Assembly (NCBI GenBank): GCA_016212425.1
Contig: JACRGJ010000101.1
Coordinates: 20,238-84,237 of the forward strand
DNA from: Micrococcales bacterium
GTDB lineage: Bacteria > Actinomycetota > Actinomycetes > Actinomycetales > Microbacteriaceae
Direction: 5' to 3'
Length of the DNA: 64,000 nt
Position numbers and translations under genes: made by a program. A model generated the notes under the pieces. It ran no database searches, was not told the origin of the DNA, and was given only the letters and a program-made list of their open reading frames with translations. Below are positions 55,961-61,551 of this stretch, one piece after another; positions within the stretch are counted from its first letter, which is position 1, and every line of letters begins with the position of its first letter.

Positions 55961-56605
55961 CTACAGCTCGAGCGCGTCGCCCGGCGTCAGCGCGTGGAAC
56001 TCGCCGCCGTTCTGCTCCGTCGCCCAGGCGATCCGCCCGTTCGCCATCTGCTTCCCCGCCTCGGAGTTGACCATCTCGTGCGTGGGGAAGCTGTGCCGCG
56101 GTGCCACCTGCAGCACGTAGTCCATGGCATCGCCGATCTTCAACCAGGGCGCGCTGGAGGGTACGGCGAGCGCCTGCACCTCGACGCCCTCGGGAACGGT
56201 GTACGAGTCACCGGGGTAGAACAGCTCGCCGTCGACGAGCACGCCGAGGTTGTCGACGACCGGGATCGAGGAGTGGATGAGGGCGTGCTGTCCGCCGAAG
56301 AAGCGCAGCTCGAACCCGCCCGCGCGCACGGTGTCGCCGGCGCGCACGACGGTGACCTCCGCCTTCACCTCGGCGGCGGCGTCGGCCACCCCCTGCGGTG
56401 CGTAGACCGGGATGCCGGGATTCGCCTCGAGCAGGCGGGTCAGCTGGTCGGGCGTCCAGTGGTCGGGGTGCTCGTGGGTGATCACGACGCCGACGACGTT
56501 CTCGAGCTCGGGCACCGGGGCGGTGAAGCTGCCCGGATCGACGACGAGCCGCTCGCCGCCCTTCTCGAGGAGGAGGCAGGCGTGCTCGAGCTTCGTGATC
56601 TTCAT
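55961..56605 (-). CDS. Metallo-beta-lactamase-fold hydrolase (UlaG-like)
   Basis: A 214-residue metal-dependent hydrolase. The metal-binding motif is THEHPDHW at about 43-50, with further ligands in HALIHSS, YPGDS and FPTHEM. Length and motifs match small UlaG/UPF0173-like proteins acting on unknown phosphodiester or lactone substrates. The ATG follows a TAGCGT hexamer by 6 nt. Same strand as the next protein, 9 bp away. Confidence 0.88.
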   Translation of the reverse strand: MKITKLEHACLLLEKGGERLVVDPGSFTAPVPELENVVGVVITHEHPDHWTPDQLTRLLEANPGIPVYAPQGVADAAAEVKAEVTVVRAGDTVRAGGFELRFFGGQHALIHSSIPVVDNLGVLVDGELFYPGDSYTVPEGVEVQALAVPSSAPWLKIGDAMDYVLQVAPRHSFPTHEMVNSEAGKQMANGRIAWATEQNGGEFHALTPGDALEL

Positions 56606-56611
56606 GCTCCG

Positions 56612-56617
56612 ACGCTA
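56612..56617 (-). promoter_or_regulatory. -10 hexamer, leaderless hydrolase gene
   Basis: On the minus strand TAGCGT is followed by 6 nt and the ATG at 56605. It overlaps the stop of the preceding gene. Confidence 0.6.
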
Positions 56618-57748
56618 CCCCTGAGCGCGGGCCCGAGCCCGCGTCGCGGCGGCATCGAGCGCGTAGACCCAGCGGCGGCCGGGGAACTCGGCGACGGTCC
56701 ACAGTTGCCCGCGGGCGGGCCAGAGCGCGAGGTCCTCCGGTCCCGGTGCGAGTTCGCCGGGCATCCGCGTGAAGCCCCGCGGTCCGCCGACCCAGAGATC
56801 GCCGCCCGCCCGGGCGCCCCGGCTCGCGGTGACGAACCAGGTGCCGTCCCGCACGAGGGCGCCCTGCATCTTCGGGATGCCCGGGTCGTGCACCTCGGCG
56901 ACCTCCGCCCGGGCTCGGATGCCGCGCTGCCGCGGGTCGAGGGGGATCCGGGCGAGGCGTCCGCCGGGCCCGTCACCGTATTCGCCCACCACGAGCGCGG
57001 GCCGCGCGTCCGCTGTGTCGCCCCCGCCCCCGCCCTCGCGCCCGCCCCCGCCTCCGCCCTCGCCCGCGCCCTCGAGGGAGACGAAGGAGTAGCGCAGGCG
57101 CTCGGTCCCGGATGCGGTGGTGGCGACCAGGTGCGCGCACTGCGGAAGCACGAGCGGCCCGTCGATCCGCCCCGCGCGATTCCGCAGGCGCAGCAGATCG
57201 GCGAGCCGGAACTCGCGCAGCCCGCCGCGCGTCGCCGCGACATAGAGACGGTCGTCGACGATCGCGATGCCGCCGGCGTGCACCTCCACGGGGGCGAGCC
57301 GCACCCCGCCCGGCACCGCGGAGTCCCCTTCGGGCACCTCTACCGGCGCGGCGAGCGTCACGTGGCGGTAGCGCGGTGCATCCGGGCGGGGGTCGACGAA
57401 GCTCACCCGCGCGCCGCGTCCGCGCTGCGAGTACCAGCTCACCGCGATCAGCGTGGGCCGGCCCCCCTCGCCCGGCAGCACGTCGATGCCCTGCGGCCAC
57501 CACCGCGGGTGCCGGTCGTCGATCGCATCCCAGCGGAACCCGGCGACGGCGTGCGGCGCCGGCGGGACGCCCCACCGCCCCCGGCGGGCGCGCCCGGTGC
57601 CGAGCCCCGCGACCCCGACGCGCTCGTGGGGGCGCACCGCCGTGGCGAGGAGCGTCTCGTCGGTGGGGTGCCGTACGAGGCTGAGCCCGGTGGGCCCGTC
57701 CGCCGCAGGCTCGCGCGACCCCGTCGGCGCGCGCGGTCCGGGGGGCAC
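56615..57748 (-). CDS. Unrecognised cytoplasmic protein, possibly beta-propeller
   Basis: A 377-residue protein with no signal peptide or membrane helix. Repeated short segments of the kind GIAIVDDRLYVAATRGGLREF, DGTWFVTASRG and GQLWTVAEFPGRRWVYALD look like beta-propeller blades. A Gly/Glu linker (GEGGGGGGREGGGGG) interrupts the middle. The GTG at 57748 is chosen because TAGGCT lies 7 nt before it. No known family is claimed. Confidence 0.6.
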   Translation of the reverse strand: MPPGPRAPTGSREPAADGPTGLSLVRHPTDETLLATAVRPHERVGVAGLGTGRARRGRWGVPPAPHAVAGFRWDAIDDRHPRWWPQGIDVLPGEGGRPTLIAVSWYSQRGRGARVSFVDPRPDAPRYRHVTLAAPVEVPEGDSAVPGGVRLAPVEVHAGGIAIVDDRLYVAATRGGLREFRLADLLRLRNRAGRIDGPLVLPQCAHLVATTASGTERLRYSFVSLEGAGEGGGGGGREGGGGGDTADARPALVVGEYGDGPGGRLARIPLDPRQRGIRARAEVAEVHDPGIPKMQGALVRDGTWFVTASRGARAGGDLWVGGPRGFTRMPGELAPGPEDLALWPARGQLWTVAEFPGRRWVYALDAAATRARARAQG

Positions 57749-57755
57749 GGGATGG

Positions 57756-57761
57756 AGCCTA
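57756..57761 (-). promoter_or_regulatory. -10 hexamer, leaderless propeller-like gene
   Basis: On the minus strand TAGGCT is followed by 7 nt and the GTG at 57748. Confidence 0.5.
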
Positions 57762-57840
57762 CGTGCGCCGCATCGTCGGAGGTTCTGGCCGAGACAGCTT
57801 CGATCCGGGCCGATCCGGTCAGATGCCCGACGAAACAGCA

Positions 57841-57975
57841 GCGGATCGCGGCACGCGGATCGCGGCGCCCGGATCGCGGCGCCCGGACCGCGGCGCCCGG
57901 ATCGCGGCGCCCGGACCGCGGCGCCCGGACCGCGGCGCCCGGACCGCAAGGCCCGGACCGCGGCGCCCGCACCGC
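57841..57975 (+). repeat. 15-bp minisatellite, about nine units
   Basis: Consecutive units of the type CGGATCGCGGCGCCC / CGGACCGCGGCGCCC, differing at an A/T-or-C position and a few others. The array fills most of the 294-bp gap between divergent genes. The rest of the gap holds a possible GATGAT hexamer just before the kinase start. Confidence 0.9.
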
Positions 57976-58042
57976 AGAGGCCCCGGACGGCACGCGGTGC
58001 TCCAGGAGCGCGGCGCCACCACTGCTCTGGGATGATGCCCGC

Positions 58043-58972
58043 ATGCCGACGTCGCAGCGCCTCGTCGTCGCCATCAACCCGTCCGCGTCCTTCGGAGCCC
58101 GGGCGGCGGTCGGCCCGGCCGTGGTGCAGACGCTGCGGGCGGCGGGCCATGACGTCGTCTCGCTCACCGAGCCGGATTTCCTCTCGCTCGTCGCCTCCGC
58201 CCGACGCGCTCTGGAGCGTCGTCCGGATGCGCTGGTCGTCGTGGGCGGTGACGGCATGGTGAACCTCGGCGTGAACCTCGTGGCGCGCACCCGGATCCCG
58301 CTCGGTCTCGTGCCGTCCGGCACGGGCAACGACGCGGCACGCGCTCTCGGCATCCCGCACCAGAACACCGAGCAGGCGGTGACTCGCCTGCTCGAGGCGC
58401 TCTGGCATCCGCCCCGGACGATCGACGCGGCCCTGATGCGGTGGATGGATGCCGACACCGGCCGGCCCGAGGAGCGCTGGTACCTCGCGATGCTCAGCGC
58501 CGGCTTCGACGCGATCGTCAACGAGCGGGCCAACCGCATGCGGCATCCGAAAGGGGCCGGTCGCTACATCCTCGCGATGCTGGCCGAGCTGGCTCGGATG
58601 CGCCCCCTCCACTACCGGCTGACCCTGGACGGCGAGGTGCTGGAGACGGATGCGCTGCTCGCGGCGGTCGGCAACGGTCCGTCGCTCGGCGGCGGGATGC
58701 GGCTGGCCCCGGAGGCGCTGCTCGACGACGGCCTGCTCGAGGTGGCGATCGTGCGGCCGATGTCGCGGGCCGGCTTCCTGCGGCTGTTCCCGTCCGTGTA
58801 CCGGGGCACTCACGTGCGCGATCCGCGGGTCGAGATCCGCCGGGCCGCGCGGGTGCGCATCGAGGCGACGGTGGTGGCCTACGCCGACGGGGAGCGTGTG
58901 GCACCCCTGCCGATCGAGGTCGAGATCGTGTCCGGAGCTGTTCGCGTGCTCAGCGGAGACCGCCGCCCGTGA
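58043..58972 (+). CDS. Diacylglycerol kinase-family lipid kinase
   Basis: A 309-residue lipid kinase of the DagK/YegS/BmrU family, which phosphorylates diacylglycerol or related lipids at the membrane. The nucleotide-binding motif GGDG is at 68-71 and PSGTGND at 91-97. The second domain has GNGPSLGGGMRLAPEA and a late acidic DDGLLE. It is divergent from the propeller-like gene across a 15-bp minisatellite. A GATGAT hexamer 6 nt before the ATG could be a weak -10. Confidence 0.92.
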   Translation: MPTSQRLVVAINPSASFGARAAVGPAVVQTLRAAGHDVVSLTEPDFLSLVASARRALERRPDALVVVGGDGMVNLGVNLVARTRIPLGLVPSGTGNDAARALGIPHQNTEQAVTRLLEALWHPPRTIDAALMRWMDADTGRPEERWYLAMLSAGFDAIVNERANRMRHPKGAGRYILAMLAELARMRPLHYRLTLDGEVLETDALLAAVGNGPSLGGGMRLAPEALLDDGLLEVAIVRPMSRAGFLRLFPSVYRGTHVRDPRVEIRRAARVRIEATVVAYADGERVAPLPIEVEIVSGAVRVLSGDRRP

Positions 58973-59018
58973 GGCGAAGCCCGCCGCCGCTGTGGCATAC
59001 TCGGAGGGTTGTCGTGAC

Positions 59019-59091
59019 GGCCCCATCGTATAGAGGCCTAGTACGCCGCCCTCTCACGGCGGTAACGCGGGTTCGAATCCCGCTGGGGTCA
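59019..59091 (+). tRNA. tRNA-Glu (anticodon CTC)
   Basis: The acceptor GGCCCCA pairs with TGGGGTC (one G-T), the anticodon stem CCGCC/GGCGG holds loop CTCTCAC-type sequence with anticodon CTC, and the T arm is GCGGG/CCCGC. Discriminator A59091. No CCA. Its 3' half is duplicated 1.56 kb downstream. Confidence 0.93.
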
Positions 59092-59097
59092 CCTGCA
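59048..59097 (+). repeat. Probable attL: 3' part of tRNA-Glu
   Basis: 59048-59084 matches 60608-60644 with one mismatch, and 59077-59097 matches 60669-60689 exactly. Such duplication of a tRNA 3' end is the mark of tyrosine-integrase insertion. Confidence 0.7.
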
Positions 59098-59327
59098 GAA
59101 AGCCCTGTTCAGCCAGGGCTTTTGATCTAGCGATGCCGGCTAGGTGTCGCGTGAGATCGAGGTAGCGAGGCCGAGCGTCGAGGCTGGCGCGTCGAGGCTG
59201 GCAGGTCGAGTGGGTCTCCGACCACGCGAGACAGGTGACAACGCCCATAGTCCGGCCTCACCGATGCCCTCGCTCGCTTCGACGCTGGCGGGGCCGACGC
59301 GTTGATCGTCTCGTCGGGCTGGATGGC

Positions 59328-59745
59328 ATGACCCGCTTCCCGGACGCGAAGGCGGGCACCGCCGATCCTGTTGGTCGTGCGCTCGCGGTGGCGCGCGAAG
59401 TCAGCAAGGCGCACGGCCTCGAGTTCCACCTCGCCTCGGGTCGCGCGATCGTGGACGAGGTGTGGGCGAACGTCATGGCGCACATGTGGGGATCGCGTTA
59501 CGGCATCGGGGTCTTCGAGGACCGGGTCGAGCGCCGGCCTGAACGACAACCTGGTAACCGAAGTCGGGGCGATGCTCATGACCGGTCGACGCGTCGCCAT
59601 ACTCAAGGACGGGTCGATCGAGAAGATGCCCACGGACTTCATCGGGATGATCTACAAGTCGGTCGACCTTTCGGACGAGGAGGCGGTCCGCGTCCTCGTC
59701 TCCGACTGGCTCAAGGACGACCTGCGCATCGGAAAGCTCAGGTTG
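59328..59745 (+). pseudogene. Frameshifted TIR-like/nucleotide-binding protein gene
   Basis: One frame from the ATG at 59328 reads a coherent chain (KAHGLEFHLASGRAIVDEVW, NVMAHMWGSRYGIGVFEDR) to about 59530. A second frame then continues it (GLNDNLVTEVGAMLMTGRRV, AILKDGSIEKMPTDFIGMIY) to about 59745. The join implies a one-base insertion or a two-base deletion near 59525-59535. The pattern of an early conserved Asp/Glu region followed by N-E-G-ML-GRRV-LKD recalls TIR-like or nucleoside-deoxyribosyltransferase folds, often used in defence. The second frame runs on without a stop into the Phd gene. 59092-59327 holds only short direct repeats of GCGTCGAGGCTGGC. Confidence 0.55.
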
Positions 59746-59850
59746 CTCCTACGTTTCCCCGCGCCACCCGTCCGTCGAGTGGGACTGAATTCGGTCACAA
59801 TCCAGTCAGAATCAGGTACCGTGAGAGCAATCCCGTCAAAGGAGGCCCCG

Positions 59851-60111
59851 ATGTCGATCGCGCAGATCAAGCCCATCAGCTACCTCAAATCGCACGCCGC
59901 GCAGATCGCACGGGAACTTGCCGACGGGGCCGACCCGCTCGTCGTGACGCAGAACGGCGTCGCGCGGCTCGTCGTGATGGACGCCGCGGAGTATGAGCGC
60001 CGCGAGCAGGCGCTCGCGCTGCTGAAGCTCCTCGCCCTCGGCGACCGGGAGGTCGAGCGCGGGCAGCATCTGGATGCGGACGAGGTGTACGCGGAGCTCG
60101 CTGCCGAGTGA
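59851..60111 (+). CDS. Phd/YefM-family antitoxin
   Basis: An 86-residue antitoxin. The N-terminal Phd fold is at about 1-55 (SYLKSHAAQIARELADG, VTQNGVARLVVMDAAEYE), and the acidic C-terminal helix that masks the toxin follows. AAAGGAGG before the ATG decides the start over the long in-frame extension from the broken gene upstream. It overlaps the toxin gene as GTGA and probably represses the operon. Confidence 0.92.
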   Translation: MSIAQIKPISYLKSHAAQIARELADGADPLVVTQNGVARLVVMDAAEYERREQALALLKLLALGDREVERGQHLDADEVYAELAAE

Positions 60112-60449
60112 AGATCCGCTACACCGCTGGCGCGCGAAGCGATCTCCTTCAGCTCCGCCGCTACGTCATTGGCCGCTTCGACGCTGCGGACTGGTCTCGC
60201 TCGCTCGCGGAGCTGCGCGATCGGGTCGCGCTGCTGGCCGACCAGCCGCGACTCGGCAGCGTGCCGCTGGAACTCGAGGAGCTCGGCATCGACCGGTATC
60301 TCGAGCTGGCCGTCGGCCGGAATCGCCTCCTCTACGAGCTGCGCGATGACACCGTCTTCGTTTTGCTCGTCGTCGATCACCGGCGCGACTTCCGGGCCGT
60401 CCTCGCCAGGCGACTGCTTGAACCGCCGACCGGCGACGCGCGCGCGTGA
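60108..60449 (+). CDS. RelE/ParE-family toxin
   Basis: A 113-residue toxin of the RelE/ParE fold. It starts MKIRYTAGARSDLLQLRRY and has the C-terminal basic core RNRLLYELRDDTVFVLLVVDHRRDF. RelE-type members cut mRNA on ribosomes and ParE-type members poison gyrase; the pairing with Phd/YefM favours the former. GTG start coupled to the antitoxin. It may have preserved the island by addiction. Confidence 0.9.
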   Translation: MKIRYTAGARSDLLQLRRYVIGRFDAADWSRSLAELRDRVALLADQPRLGSVPLELEELGIDRYLELAVGRNRLLYELRDDTVFVLLVVDHRRDFRAVLARRLLEPPTGDARA

Positions 60450-60607
60450 ACCGCTGAGTAACGGGGACCGATGAGGCTGCCGCGTGCCTACAGAGTGGCT
60501 GCAAACGCCGACAGTAGGAACGTTCCAGACGCACTCGATGCACCCGGGATCACCGTACAACACAGGCCAGCTCAACAGAGAGCCCGTCGTTCCGGGCGTG
60601 CTGAAGA

Positions 60608-60689
60608 GCCCTCTCACGGCGGTAACGCGGATTCGAATCCCGCTGAAACCCCACACCGCTGGAACCACATCCCGCTGGGGTCACCTGCA
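60608..60689 (+). repeat. Probable attR: duplicated 3' tRNA-Glu sequence
   Basis: 60608-60644 repeats the tRNA anticodon-loop-to-T-arm region with one change (G to A at 60631). After a 24-bp interruption, 60669-60689 repeats the last 15 tRNA bases plus 6 bp. The upstream gap 60450-60607 holds nothing else recognised. Confidence 0.7.
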
Positions 60690-60709
60690 CCGCCCGGGGT
60701 CGCCGGGCC

Positions 60710-60967
60710 TCAGAAGTCGAAGTCGGGATCGAACACGTTGAGGGGAGTGCCCTCCGGGTCGTCGTCGTCCAAATCGAACGCGTCGATGAAGGCCACCGTG
60801 CGCTCGGTGATGAGCACCGCCGTCGTCCGTTGATCGACGAGGCTCACGTCGATGAAATCCCCCCCTCGCCGCAGGGCGTCGACGATGTCCGACCGGGCGC
60901 GATCAGCGGCCTCCGCCGATTCGAGGAACAGCCGCCGGGTCGCGACCGTCAACTCGTATCTCTTCAT
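60710..60967 (-). CDS. Small hypothetical protein
   Basis: An 85-residue soluble protein starting MKRYELTVATRRLFLESAEA and ending in a very acidic tail (AFDLDDDDPEGTP). AGAGGTGAG precedes the ATG. It looks like the small actinobacterial proteins of unknown function with one alpha-beta domain. It lies just outside the right end of the tRNA-Glu island. Confidence 0.65.
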   Translation of the reverse strand: MKRYELTVATRRLFLESAEAADRARSDIVDALRRGGDFIDVSLVDQRTTAVLITERTVAFIDAFDLDDDDPEGTPLNVFDPDFDF

Positions 60968-61130
60968 GACTCACCTCTGGGCTCGTGGATCACTCGGGTG
61001 CCGGTAGGCTATGTGCCGCCCGGCGCGTCCGGCGACAGCCTTGACATCAGCCGCACGATCGGGGTGGCCGGTCGGGCCGGCTCGAGCATCGTGGATGATC
61101 TCCTCGGGATTCACGCACCGAAAGGGACTG

Positions 61131-61460
61131 ATGGGCAAGCTCGTCTACGGCGGCACGACCTACCAGCTGGATGACCGCGTGCTCGCGCACCTGCAGGTCG
61201 TCGTGGCCATGAAGCTGCGGCGGGGCGAGAACTTTTTCGTCAGCTGGCGCAATCCGCTCGCCCAGGGTGGCGGTCGCCAGTCGCTGTGGATCGACAACGG
61301 ATTGCACATGGCCTTCGAGTACGACGGCAGTGTGATCCCCACGGTGAGCCGCGACTGGATCGAGGCGATGGCGGCATCCGCCGGCACCAACTTCGGGTTG
61401 CAGATCACCGACGAGGACGGCGACCTGCTCAACACCGGAGCGCACAGCATCGTCGGCTGA
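61131..61460 (+). CDS. DUF7882-like small protein
   Basis: A 109-residue protein starting MGKLVYGGTTYQLDDRVLAH, with LRRGENFFVSWRNPL and a WIDNGLHMAFEY core. This matches small proteins common in Microbacteriaceae that are grouped as DUF7882 and often mislabelled ATP-dependent DNA ligase. AAAGGGA precedes the ATG at 61131. Function unknown. Confidence 0.8.
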   Translation: MGKLVYGGTTYQLDDRVLAHLQVVVAMKLRRGENFFVSWRNPLAQGGGRQSLWIDNGLHMAFEYDGSVIPTVSRDWIEAMAASAGTNFGLQITDEDGDLLNTGAHSIVG

Positions 61461-61551
61461 CGCCTCCTCGACGCCCCCCGTTCACCGCCGCGACACCTCG
61501 CTGCCCCTAGGGTGAGGCGATTCGGCGGGAGGGCGTGTGCAGGGACCTGGC

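Noticed and set aside
57841..57975. CRISPR array
   Set aside because: The units are contiguous 15-bp repeats with no spacers and no cas genes.
61131..61460. ATP-dependent DNA ligase
   Set aside because: This label is often attached to this small family, but the 109-residue protein has no KXDG nucleotidyl-transferase motif and is far too short.
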